DNA from: Gymnorhina tibicen
Taxonomy: Eukaryota > Chordata > Aves > Passeriformes > Artamidae
Direction: 5' to 3'
NCBI GenBank assembly: GCA_013399875.1
Contig: VXAZ01008283.1
Location: forward strand, 248,001-312,000
Length of the DNA: 64,000 bases
Part shown: positions 1-13,300 of the stretch, piece after piece
How the letters are laid out: every line of letters starts with the position of its first letter
Numbering within the stretch: the first letter of the stretch is position 1
Program-made: the position numbers and the translations under genes
The notes under the pieces: model-generated
The model's input: only the letters and a program-made list of their open reading frames with translations
Told to the model about the DNA's origin: nothing
Databases searched by the model: none

Positions 1-1250
1 TTTTATTTTCAAAGCAATTAAAATATTTTTGCTATCTTCCATTTGGAAATCATCATTACAGTGACACACAGCCTAATCTTCTGGTGTACTACTGGAGACC
101 TACACACTGTGTTCTGCAACCCAGTATGCCGATTTTGTCAGTGAAGGCCAAGTTCAGTGGGGACCAGCAAGCAACTCACTTGTTAAATTATTTGTTTGCA
201 AGAACTACCAAAGCTAGACAAAAACATTTTTCCTGGTTTAAGCCACGTCCATATAGCAGATAGTGATATTCCTGTTCTCCCTCCAACATCACACATTTTT
301 CTTAAGATACATAGTCAAAAAACAAGCTGCCTCATTGTCTTTTTTTGTTTGCTTGCCAAGATCGGAGTCACCACAGCTCAACAAATGCAGAGCTGCATTG
401 TGCCCTCATATTCTCTTGGGTTTTTAATGGCTTTTCATATAGTATAAGCAATAGACTTTAAATACACTGTTGAAATGCTTGAACAGATTTTGCCCAGAGA
501 AGCTGTAGATGTCCCATCCCTGGAATTGTTCAAGGGCAGGCTGGATGGAGTTCTGAGCAACCTGGCCTAGTGAAAGGTGCCCCTGCCCATGGCTAGGGGC
601 TTGGAACTAAACGATTTTTAAGGCATCTTCCAACACAAACCATTCTGTGATTCCATGATTCTAGGACAGAAAATCTACTTTGTTTCAGCCAAATGTGCAA
701 TGTAACAGAATTAAATTATCAAACAGTCCTTCTTTAAACTTCTTTTAAACATCACCCAAACATTTGCAATACTCCGTGTCTAGAAAAAAAGTGAAAAAAT
801 ACAGGATTATAGAAACACCACTAATAATTTAAAAAATATTATTTCTTGTCATATCTCCACTGACTCTATTTTGTCTTATATTTTTAATGACACCTTCATG
901 TTTAATGTGGTAAAAAGGATTAAATTTAAAGAGGAGCTGATAAAAATTTTTTATCCAGAGTGAAAAGCATTTACTTAAACAGGCCTGGAGAAAAAGGGAT
1001 ATCCATCTCCTAAACATGTGGTCAAAAGTTAAGTTAGTAATTCAAAGTTGAATACTAAACAGCCTGAAGAAATAAGAGAAGATGAGATGAAACTTCAAAA
1101 CATAGATTTTAATGCCTCACATAAGTAGAATCAGCAAATATTTGGATCATTATAATTAATTTTCCTTTAACTTTTAGTAATGTATGCTTCCAAAAATTGT
1201 TTCCATGAGCTAACCAATCAAGCCTGTGTTACCTACAGCAATATACTCAC
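1..1250 (-). other. CNTN1: CNTN1 intron (left end cut by the window)
   Basis: AT-rich intronic DNA after the Ig4 exon. It contains one truncated CR1 tail (about 489-663). No exon was recognised in it. Confidence 0.85.
489..663 (+). mobile_element. CR1 LINE 3'-end fragment
   Basis: The stretch TGCCCAGAGAAGCTGTAGAT, then CCATCCCTGGAATTGTTCAA and GGCAGGCTGGATGGA, through CATTCTGTGATTCCATGATTCTA is the typical 3' end of avian CR1 elements in plus orientation. Only about 175 bases remain (5' truncation, the usual CR1 fate). It lies antisense inside the CNTN1 intron. Confidence 0.9.
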
Positions 1251-1375
1251 CGAGGCACCATTCTTCAGCCACCTAATTGTTGGAATAGGCTTGCCTGTAG
1301 CTACGCAAGGCCAGTAAAGGTCACTGCCTATATCCCTTTCTGTGTCATTGATATGTTCTACCCACTCAGGAGCAG
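1251..1375 (-). CDS. CNTN1: CNTN1 exon, first half of Ig4
   Basis: Encodes residues 321-362 (125 bases, phase 1 in, phase 0 out). The acceptor TTTATTCTGCAG abuts 1375 and the donor GTGAGT lies at 1250-1245. It reads [19 protein letters not shown], then [20 protein letters not shown], with Cys344 as the B-strand cysteine, Trp356 as the core tryptophan and a potential N-glycosylation site at Asn330 (NDT). The paired Ig4 cysteine and all later domains lie left of the window. Confidence 0.96.
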
Positions 1376-4300
1376 CTGCAGAATAAAATACATGATGCAT
1401 TGTAAATATAGCACATACATATTTAATCAGCATTATGTTGTATCAATTCCACTGCTTTTTCCATTATACTTAACCAGGCAACACAAAGTAATGATGATAA
1501 CTCAGCAATGCACCAGCACAAAAAAGAAAGAAAAAGTTTTTGTCTTACAACATAGATTCAAAATAGCTTCAAACTGTTTTTTACAAGAAGAATATATGGA
1601 ATTGCAATAATGGTTCCTGAATGATCAAAGACATAAGATATCACCATTTATATTGATCTGTAGATTATTCAGTGTGGAAATTACACAGTAGCATCATAAA
1701 AATGATCGTTAAATGACATGAAATTGTGCAAAACCATATACATACTGGAAGGATCTCCAAGAAACTATTCTCCTGGTCCAGCCAGGATATTTAAGAAATT
1801 AATACTGAAAACAGTCCAGCATTTTTGCTTTTGCTAAGCAAACAAAGCAATTTACTATCTTTCCTTATATAAGCAGGAATAACCTTCCCACACTAATTCT
1901 GAGTTTGATCTACTGAAGTTCTAGCACTTAACTGAAGATCTTAACTCAGAAGATCTTCTGTACAGCAAATGAAAGAGACATAAATCTTTGATGTCATGTG
2001 TGACCTTTTCATGTTACAGTTTTGTGGCATAAACCTCTGTCAAGAAGTCAGCTTACTTGGGATGCTTTCACTATGAGCAGTAAGATACAATTTTTGGTTA
2101 CCTAATTTAATCAAATGCATAAAGGGAAGTGACAGAGGGGGGAGGAATAAAGAACTGGGCATAGCTAATAAGAGAGAGAGCTGTGACAGAACACACAAAC
2201 AAAATGAGAAGACAAGACATCATAATAAACTTAAAGGTATCTTTTTCCTACCAGAAGTTCTTTCACTTCAAGTACTATAAAATGATTTAATTTACATTAT
2301 GCGTAAGTATATTAACACGTAACTATCAAGGTGTATATACCAGCTATCATAACCAGTCAAATTGAGTAGCCATTTAATTAATACATAAATATCATGCCTG
2401 GCATTTAATGCAAGAATTCTGATTCTGCTCTATTAACTTGAATAGCAGTGTGGGAGGATGATAATACGAATCACCACTGACATCAAGTGTGAAAACACAG
2501 GTATTTCCAAAATAAGTAAAAGCAACACAGATCATCAAGAATAAAATTGCTCTTCCTACCTTGTACATAAACTCTTGCCTGATGTTTATCTTTTCCTTTA
2601 TAGTTTTCAGCTTCACACTCATAAAGTCCTTCATCTTCATACTGAATATTGAAGATCTTAAGAACTGCACCAGACATGCTTATCTCAGCAGAGGCTGGCA
2701 AGGGTTCAAGGTATTTACTCCATCTGAGTTCAGGAACCGGACTTGAAAAGGTACAGTAAAGTACAAATCAGCATGTTCAAGAACTGGCTGTTAAACTGCA
2801 GACTACAAAAAGAGCATTGGATCATGAAACATGTATTTTCATTCCCTGAAATATGAAAGCAAACCGTGCTGTACAATAACTTTAAAACACACTTACTTTC
2901 CAAGAGCAAAACACTCCAGTGTCACGTTTTGCCCCAGCAGAGCGTACGTGTCCTTGAACTTCACCTTGATATCAGCAGGATATACTTTTGCTCCTAATAT
3001 GAAAAAAACGATTCTAAGAAAAGGCATGTCACAAAATTATACAGCTATTAAAATTTCCACAGTTCAATAAAACTTTTCTTAAAATTCAAGACAAAATTCT
3101 TCTTTACACAGGATAAACAACCTGTCAATTCATAAGGTCTGACTAAGCACTGAACTTTTACTAGAAGGCGCAATAGTTTTACTCAGCAACTAGTTATCTT
3201 TCTCTGGATGGCAAATCCTAACTTTTTTTACAGAATTTCTAATTGCATTTGAAGCATGGTGATGCGTTATGTGTGTGGGTAGACAAAAACCTGAGTCTCT
3301 ATTTTCCACAGATTTTTTACTGAATAGAATATTTTAAATTATTTTGACTTTAAGCTCAATTTTATCTCAGTGAGGGTATGAAGGAGCTAGAGCAAGCACA
3401 TCTACAGTTTAATGAGAGCACAGGGATGTAAATGTAATCAAATCTCCCTACTAGCAATCCCTGTAGGAATCCTCTTGCAGTTCTAGATGAAGACGGCAGC
3501 GTGAATACTGGCCGTGGAATATTCGGTCAAAGATCACTAATTTGAAATTACTCAAATTCAATCAGTAATATGGAAAATTTTACAGATAAAAGGGTCACTG
3601 AAAAATTGATGATCAGTTTATGAGAATCTAGTGACTGACAGTCTGAAGTAGCAAAAGAGAACTTGGTTCCTATTTGGAAAACGTGTTATCCTGAACAAAC
3701 GATGGCAAATAATCCAGTAACACAAAGCCACAGAGGTGTCTTAGGAGATTGACTGTGAGACACAGAGCTCTTAGGCCACCACTGGAAGTTTCATAAGGGG
3801 AAAAGGATTTTCCTCTTTCATGGGGGATTTTCTGGGGGAAAAGTAAATCCTGAAGCTGTTCATCAACATTTACATGAAGTTTCTGCTTTACAGTCATACT
3901 CCTGTGAACCAATGCCAAGACTAGAAAAGATATTGAAGATTTTGGAATGAGGTCAGGGGCTTATCACATAAAAGAGATGGGGATTCTGGGGATAAGAACT
4001 CTGTTCTCAATTATTTGAAAGGAAATTTGTGAATGAATCTATGGAGATTTCCTTCATGAAGTTTTCATTGTGGATGGGAATGATTTGGACCTCTGGAACA
4101 TCAAGTAACATTGTGTAGCAGCCATTATAACTTGCCATATAATTCTCCTTACAGAAATGAAAGTAGTTATGAATTAGTAAAATTATAATACAAACAGTTA
4201 AAATACTGCACGTGCATAGTACTTCCAATAAATACTTACGATCAGATTGCGGAATAAGTGGAATAAATTTACTGAATACACTCTTTGTTATTGAAGGGCT

Positions 4301-7300
4301 AGACACAAAACATGAATAATTGCCCTTATCTGATGCTTCCACATTTGCTATGTAGAGATTGCCATTCGTCTGTGACACAAATCGTCGTTTGTCCAAAGCA
4401 ATGAACACTGGGAACTCATTTAGAAGCCAGCGATAACTGAGGTCATCTGGAGGAAAATATTTTAGTCAATATTAAAACCCAACACTATCAGCTATTTAAA
4501 CCACAGAATACTGTCTGCATATAAATCACTTGACTCTGATTTCTAGGTTATAGATCTTTTCTTCAGAGAGGCAGCTATGTGAGAGAGATTTATACATCTC
4601 AGCAGCCAGCTCATTCCTGAACACTGGGGCAATGCTGCCACAAGTGCAGGCTACTGGGGACCTGGCTACTGTGTGCACACCTTGCCCTGGGCACAACCAT
4701 CCCACAGGAACTGGAGTGGGATGGGATCAGAGAGGCAGCTGGGTCTTGACCTTACGCAGCTGAGAAGCTGGGAAGTCCTCATCAATCTTGTGATTTAGAC
4801 AAAACCTTAGAATATTTTAGGTAGCAATATGTCTCTGCTCTTCAGTTCCTTGCAATGCTTAAACTGAGCATGAAAACTGAATCATTACTCCATGATACAA
4901 GGTAGAAGAGATGCTAACAGCCAATTTCATCCCTTATGATGATTGAGATTACGGGTATAATCCCTGCAGAGCTCTTCAGTAGCTAATGATGAGAAAAAGT
5001 CACTTCCAGAGAATAAATAACCTCATCTCTGACCCTCTGGGGATGCTTCTGCTGTTCCATGATTTTAACAGAAGCCCATGATCATAGCAGTTGAGGTGAC
5101 TTTACTAGGTGGAATGAATCTGGGCCCTGTCCAAGACCAGCAGAAAGTCTGGGATGATACAGTGACTGAGTGACATGTACTTGATTGGAAAGCCAAGTCT
5201 CCCCTCTGTTATGCAGATTAGCCTGGGTAATTCTATTTGTAGTATCAAAACCTCTTTGAAAATTCAACAATATTCCTTATATATGGTCAACAACAAACAT
5301 ATTCAAAACAGAAACTCAACCTAAATGGTGATTCTCAAGCTGCATAAAAGTTATTGTTTAAGTAAATATAAAGGAAACTTGCAACTATAAATATTAATTT
5401 GCCTTTTACTCTTAAGACATTGAAAATGGAACACTTTTAATTTAATTACCTGGGTAGTGGTAAGGGGGCTCACAAAGAAGCACTGCTCCAACACCTTCTC
5501 GCACCTTAACCTCATAACGTTCCTCGGGTGGAAAGGGATCCAGATCTAGTTTTAAAAAAAGCAAGGGGAGGAGAATAGGGATTTTAACTACAGTAACTTT
5601 TTATTATTACCATTATTTTCAGTCCTGCAGAGATTAGTATAGAAATACATCAATACATGGCAGACAGGAACTTGTTCACCCCTAATAGTAGTTTTGCTTA
5701 TTTGTCATTATCAAATTAATTTTTTTTTACGTTATTATTTTTGTCATCATAATTGTAAATGCCAGGGGGAAAAAAAAGTGATGCAGACTGTATCCCTAGG
5801 AGTAGTTAGGTTTAAAATATTTTAATGAGTTTTAAGGCACTCGATCTAAAAAGTATGTACAGTATTCTCAGATGGATTAATTGATGAAGTATGTGAGAGA
5901 ATGTGGGTTTTGTTCCATAGTTCCGGTAAATTTGACAGCAAAACAAACTTACAGCTGGTCAAGATTTTTTTGAACTCTTCTAAATGGTTGTTGACATTTT
6001 TCAATCAGTTTATGCATAAGCAAAAGAACAAAAACTTACACTAAAGATCAGACATTTTCTATATTAATTTTAGCAACTCTATTCAGTTGTTTAGAAACAG
6101 TGATAGCAGAAAGAAATGGTTTTTATAGGAGATCATTAAAAAGGAGAAAGGAAGAAATACAACAGTATAAAGAAGAATGAAGGCAGCCTTTTTTTTAACA
6201 GATATTTATCATTTTTCCAGATATCTTTTCACTTATATTCCTTACATCTTTATCCTATTATAGTTTATGTATTGAAACATTGTATATTAGGGTTCTGTTC
6301 AGCATAATTTTTTAGTACACTATCAACATTCATTTCATGCAGCCAGTGAGCTGGTAGGCAGAAAACATGCCTCAGACTGTTTTGATTCTATTTTTCTCAT
6401 CTGTTATATTTATTGGTATAATTTTTTTATCCTATTGATTATTCAGAACTCACACCACTGAAGCCTGCTTTAGGTATAAATAAATATCCCATAAACTGAA
6501 TGTTGATGTTTTCTCCATTAAAAGGAAGTAACAACCTGGCCTTCAATTTTTTTCTGGAAAATACACTGGGTGAATACAGACTAAGACTCTATCAACTATT
6601 ATATGATCCATCAGCTCATTATAGCTTCTTATTTTCCCTAGTATTTGTGGTCCCACAGTCTTATAAGTACAATCAGAAAGCTGAACTTTTCACTGCATGT
6701 CTGATCTTCTACAGCAAGGAGTGAATTCTGCTTATGGAGGCTGATTAAAGACGAGGGGCACTAAACCCTTAGTGTCAGGGCACCCAGGGCTTTGTGAATG
6801 GATCCCAGTTAGAGTGGATTCCTTTTTTTGTGATTCCTTTCTTTGCCATCTGACGAAAAAATATATCCAGGGAAAAAGGCAACTTAAGGCAAAATAAAAC
6901 AAAAATCCCAAACACTGTCCGTAAAATTTTGCCTTAGTCTTCATGTAGGAAATCAGTTTTTTACAATGCAAGTATTTGGTGATGTGCAGGTCTGTACATG
7001 TACATATATGCACCAGACCAGCTCATGGCTGTCAGAAGTTGACAGAAATTTCCCCCGGCAGGGTCTCCATTGTAGCCTAGGAGTCAGGGCATACTTTACT
7101 AGCAAGTGCCGTGCCTTCCTCCTGCAGCTGTGTTTGCACTGTGGCAGCACCTCATCACCATATGCCCTCACTCGTGTCTTTCTTCTCTGACTATTTCCCC
7201 TCAGGTCCTACCATGATTTAAAAAGAGTCTGGACATTATTATCTCCAGATCTGGCTCCATGAGGCTCTTCAATTAATAATTTAACAATAACTCACTGGGA

Positions 7301-10300
7301 AGGCTGTTATGTTATGTCAGCTGAATGCTAAAGAATATAAAATGCTTATGAACTTATTTTGTGTCAATCTCTGCAGACTAAGGCACTGAAGATACTGTTT
7401 TTACAGAGTAATTCAGTTACAGCACACGTTAGCAGAAGACACTGCAGTGTAAAACATTGGGCATTCCTAGCTAACCATAATTTTTCTGTATTTTGACATA
7501 AACAACAGCTTACATCCAAAACTCAGAGTGGCTTCACTGCTTCTGACAGTTCCAAAGACATTGGACACTATACAGACATATTTTCCAGCATCCCTTGATT
7601 TCTCTGGATTACTGATAACAAGTGTGCCTCCCACCATACTGTAGCGCTCCTTTGTTAAATCAATATCCCAGTTGTTGAGCTTCCACCTATTGAAAAAGAA
7701 AAGCCAGATGTAAGATTTTGTCCCAAAAAGCAAACCTGGTAAGAAATATGATGTGAAAAATAACTCATAAATTCTGATAAATGATACAGGAAGTTATTAA
7801 TATCCTTTTATATAAATTTTAAGTTTTTCTTCAACAAGAGGCACAGATCTGAACTTCAGAGGTCTTTTAAACATAACAGTGTCAGTTCTGCCTTCTTGGA
7901 GATGTGACAGTTTTTTAAAACATAATTGCTGGCCAAGCAGTAAGAGATGCTTGAGCTGTCTGTGAATAAGCTAACCAGTCATCAAACACAGGGATTTTAA
8001 ACAACTCAAATAATTATCTAAGGACAGACTGGATAAAAATATACTCCCTCTGCACCTTTAAAATATGGGGTAATGAGAGATTTTTGTAAACCTTCTGCAG
8101 ATAATGAAAATGTTTTATAAAACATAAGGTGCCAGTAAAGTCAGTGCAAAAACTGTGGCATGCTTCATATAACACCTATTTACTACATCCAGAAAATTGC
8201 TGGACACTGTCCCCTTAGTTATGGTAAAACCCCACAGCCAATTCACTGAATTACTGCAACTTGTACTTGAGGGATTAAGACAGAAACTGGTGGCCCAGTT
8301 CTGGCCCTCACCGATTTCTACTTATTTTAAAAAATGTTAAAAAACACTGAGTGGGAACCAGTACTCATGATTTGTATTTGTGTCTATTACTGTGTCCACG
8401 AGAGGGAGCCCATAACCTTAGAAAGGAACTGCCTCGTTCCTATGCACAAATAGCACGGATGCAACTTTAATACATTTAAAGATCATAAAATTATTTCAGC
8501 ATAAATATTTTATTTTCTCATAGGGTAGCGTTAGGCATTAGTATTTGACAATGAGAACACACATACTACCTGTTCATTCACTATTGAAGACGTACCAAAA
8601 TATGCAGAGTTCTCATTTGGAAGTGGAACTTGCAATTGTCATAGAAAGAAACAATAGTAAGAGTGGCATGAACAAAAACATAAATCAAGAAAAAAATCTA
8701 ATTAAATGGCAGAATTTTAAAGATGCAGCAAATAGCATTTTGATCATATAGAATTCTAGAGGTATCACTTCAGTCCTGTGAGACATACTATATGTCTCTG
8801 TTAGAAAAAATAAATATATCCTCTGTTCAGAAATATCTAAGTATAAATGTCCTGAGGACAGCTTATCCTGCAGTGAAAATGGCAGGAAGAACTTATTTAC
8901 CTCTGAGATAGAAGAATTTTTGCTCAATAACTGTTAGAAGGCTGAGCTGATGATAACATATTGAGGTATACTAAAAATAATGATCTCAGAAAATAGTAAA
9001 AGTGGCCTTATTCTGTACTGCAATTATCATCACATCAGCTATCAGTGCTAATTGTCAGGTCTGTTCCTAGACAGGTCCAGAGATGCAATGAAATTCTTTG
9101 AGAATGATTTTGCTAGTTCAGATTTTGCTGAGCTCACAATAGATAAAGAAGAATGTCAAAATTTATTTAGAGCCTGTAATCATCTATAGATGGTGTGTTT
9201 CCAGTCTTGCAGACAGGGTGGGGGGAGTCTCTGCACCAACTGGAAGGGATGGGCAAGTACACCAAAGGGTATTAAATCTTAGCATATGTAATCTCTCCAC
9301 ACTTTCCAAGCATGGCAAGAGGAAGTAAGTGCCAACAAAATGTCATGTAGCAGGATCATATTCAAATGGTGATTCTGTACAGGTAGACAACTCGTTAGCA
9401 TATTTTTAGAAGTGGCAATGAAGACTAACTAAGCTGTTTTGATGGAAGAATACCACAGTGGATCGCAATACTGTAAGAGATTTAAAAGAATAGCCAGCAG
9501 ACTTGATTGTTTTTTCTGTTCTAGAAACCAGTCTGGGAACACACATAAATGAGTACTGGGGGCAGGTCATAGGGTAATTTACTGAAATGGATCTTTTTTG
9601 CTGGCAAGAAATTGTGTCTGTCCTTAGTACAATGACAACAGTTTTCTGCCTATGATCAGGTTGTAATTTAGTCATAGTCTTAATACTGACAATCTTAAGT
9701 ACATTTCTCTTTATACAATGAGCAGATAATGGCTGACAAACTTATATGAATGCACAACAAAGAAGAATTGCTTTCTACAATAATATAATTATTGTGAAAG
9801 AGGTCATGTGGGAACCTGTATTGCAACTAGTTGAAATGCTTTTTCAGAATGAAGTTTTTCATGTCTTCAGTAGCATAGCTGACACATTCTTGATCACTGC
9901 TCTACAACACAGTGGATGCAAAAGCAACATGGGATGTAGAATACTCAGATTCAACAATCAATACTTCTCCTTTCAAAGCAAAATAGAATAAAAAGAGCCA
10001 TTCTGAATCAAGAAGAACAAAGACTCAAATCTCAGTCAACCTCAGCCTAAGCTGGAAAGATAACCTCTTAAATATTTTTAAAAGTCACTTTTTTTTTAAA
10101 TTTACATCTGGATCAGTATTTCTTTCAAAAGCTGAAAACATTTAGCACCATATACTGTTTTCAACACTGATTAAACATTTTGACAAATCGAATCAAGGTT
10201 GAGTCTTACTCAAAAATTGCATTTTTTCCCCATTTTTTCCTGCCTTGAAGACTTTGCTCCAACCTTTTAAGAAGTCAATCATTTAATAACACAATCTGAA

Positions 10301-13300
10301 ACAGCTGCTGAATAAAATATGCAAGATCTGAAAATCAAAACAAGAGATGTTACCTGTAAGTAGGAAAAGGAACTGCACGAGCTCTGCAGTTCATTGAAAC
10401 TTGTCCATCTGAAGATTCTTCTGGATAGATGGTATCGATAGGCTGCTCCTCAAAAACGGGTCCATAACCTTTGTTTCCTTCCTCTGAAAACAGAACAGAG
10501 TTTCAAATTAATAGTTTTTTAATTAGCAGTCAAACTGAAGACGAATTTGCATCACATATTCCAGAATCAAAATGTGAAGGCCAAATAGTGAGTCACCCAA
10601 AGTTAAATTCTATGTGCTTCAGCAAAACTGGAGCAGTACAGGTAACAAAAGTGCTGTCTGTCCTTCAATGACTCCTGCCTTCTAAGAACAAAAGTAACTC
10701 AAACTTTGTTCCTCTAATACTACCTTGTGTGCCTTCTCTGATGAAATTAATTATTTGTCACTGGTTAGACCAAATGTGGAGATAATTAGGAACTGAAGAT
10801 ATGCCCCTTAGAAACATAGCAAGACCAACTTACTTCACAGAGAATAAAAATTCTAATCAAAAAAGTTCCACATCCAAAACAACTACCCACAGTTATTCCT
10901 GATCTTACAGCCTAATCATCTCCAATGGTTTTATGTATTTAGAAAGAATCTTTACTACATCAGACAAAGAAATCCCTTATGTTGGGTGTCAAAGCTGAAA
11001 ATTACAATGTTTCCAGATCACAACTGTCTTTCCTTTCAAACTGAGGTATGTATTAGCTTTCTGCACTCCAAAATACAATTTTAAAAAGATCCTACACTGA
11101 AAATAATTTCAGTTTGCAAAGTCAAGCACTTAAAAGTGAATAATGTAAAACAGGTTTGACAACGAACTGTATTTTTTAATCTTTATCCTTCATTTGTTGG
11201 TGCTGTTGTAAAGGTGGCAGGGTCTGCCCACCCCTGCTGCATTCCTTTCTCCTTAATCTCCTCTAAGCGTACAAGGCTGCTCTTTGGGGTCTAAGAAGCA
11301 AGACTAAGAGTAAAGGTGGAATGTTCTGGGAAAATTCTTCTCAGTAAATCCAGGATGTAACTGGGTTTTTTTCATTGAAAATGTCAAATATGCATTCTAG
11401 GTACAGAATGACTTTGTGAGGAGACAGTACATGCTCCACACAGATAAAATTTGGAGACAACACAGTTATCTAATTCTCACACGTCTCTACTGGACTGAAA
11501 TAACAGTATGGACACTTGTAAGCAAAGTCATGGGAGAACAAAGGAGTAACATGACTGCTAACAGGTTCACTTTCCATTCAAGTTCAGAGCCTTGCTCCAA
11601 ATCCTAGAGATGCCAGAAATTTGTAAAATGACTGTAAGAATCTTGTAATACAAGGGAAACAAACAAAACTAGCACAGTTTTACTAATAAGATCTTCAGAG
11701 ATGGCTGAATAATTTAACTTGGACATTTTGAAAAGCAATGGTTAAGGATGGAAAAATTCTAACATTTTGCAATAGTATCTGTGCTGCCTATAAAAATTTG
11801 CTACGTGTCTTGTAATTTAAAAAAATCTTCTCAGATCAGTACATAAACTGGCAATGTAACAGATGAATGTTCTTAAATCAAATTATGATTTTGTATTCAT
11901 GCCCTTGAAAGTCCTGTCTTTTGTTCTAAAACATTTTAGACTGAATTAGACAGATTTTAGGAAACCTATAAAAGAAGAAAGAGTCTATCTACATACCTAA
12001 AGAATGTGAATTATGCCAGTGTAAAAATACCACATATACATAAAATACTCTTTCTGCAGATATCTTTTTTATTTTTCCTGAATTCCCTATTCATAGATAA
12101 GACACTGGATTACAGCACTAGAAAAAGACTGGTCACAGATAAAAAGCAAGTTCCCTTTTGACTTCAAATTTGGGGAAAAAAAATCACCATTTCCCTTGAG
12201 AACAGGAGCAGGTCCAGAAGACACTGTTATGCTGTGAGACATACGGTCAGGCAACATAATTTTTAAAAACTAATTCATGTAATGAGAAGCCTTTCAAAGA
12301 AGCAAAGAAGAGCAGCTAGAAAGGCAGAGCTTTTGAACAATGGTCTTATTGCCTTCATATTTTAAAGCACAACACAATATAAAAATCTACATATTCCTAG
12401 ACCAAAAGAAGAACTAATTTCAGACTGAAAAGGCAAGATCCACATACTTGCTCAGAGACTGGAATGACTAAGCCAGAAATCCAATGGCATGTTCTGTGCA
12501 GTTCTTAGATGTGAATACAGAATAACAACAGCTTCTAGCAGCAAATAGCCATATCATATGCAGCTGACTCTTCACCTTAGGACTCAAACAATGTTACAGA
12601 GCACTTAGGCATTTCATGGCATGCATTTTTAATGCTGCCAGCACTGTTAATTATACCAAGTGAACGCCTGGTTCTCACACCTATCAAATGTGCTTTATAA
12701 AGCACTTCTGCGGAAATCTATTATGAATCTGGTTTCAGGTGCCTGTCTGAGCAGAATAAGATGTGCAGACTGAATGTCAGGTATGGCAAACAATAAACCT
12801 TTCAGTCTCAGCCACAAGGACCAGTGATAGGAAACAGCACGTGGGAGAAAAGAGAAGAGAAAGGGGTTGTGAAAAGATCTGCAAGAAATAGTCATACTTT
12901 AAGTGAAGTACCATGACTGTGTGACAAAGTTTGCAGAGTGAGGAAGGGCAGACTAAGAGTACATGGAAAAGCATCAGCTCACTGAAGTTGTGCCTACATG
13001 AACAAGAGAAGTAGGGAAAGAAGAAGGAAATGCATGTATTAGGTAAACTGAGGATGTGACGAAGAGCACATTTCCTATGTTCAGGTCCTGCTTTAGATAA
13101 GAGGATGGACTATCTGACCTCTCAAACGGTGCCCTATGTTTTGGGTATATTTCTTGTGATTTATATATTAAATTGGAGCAAAAGCTATCACCTGACTATT
13201 AGAGGCATTCTTCAGTGAATTCTGAAAACAAGACTCAGACCTTTCAACAGTGCTAAAATGTATCAGAAAGTCTGTGCAAAGGTCAAGAAAATCTCTGATG

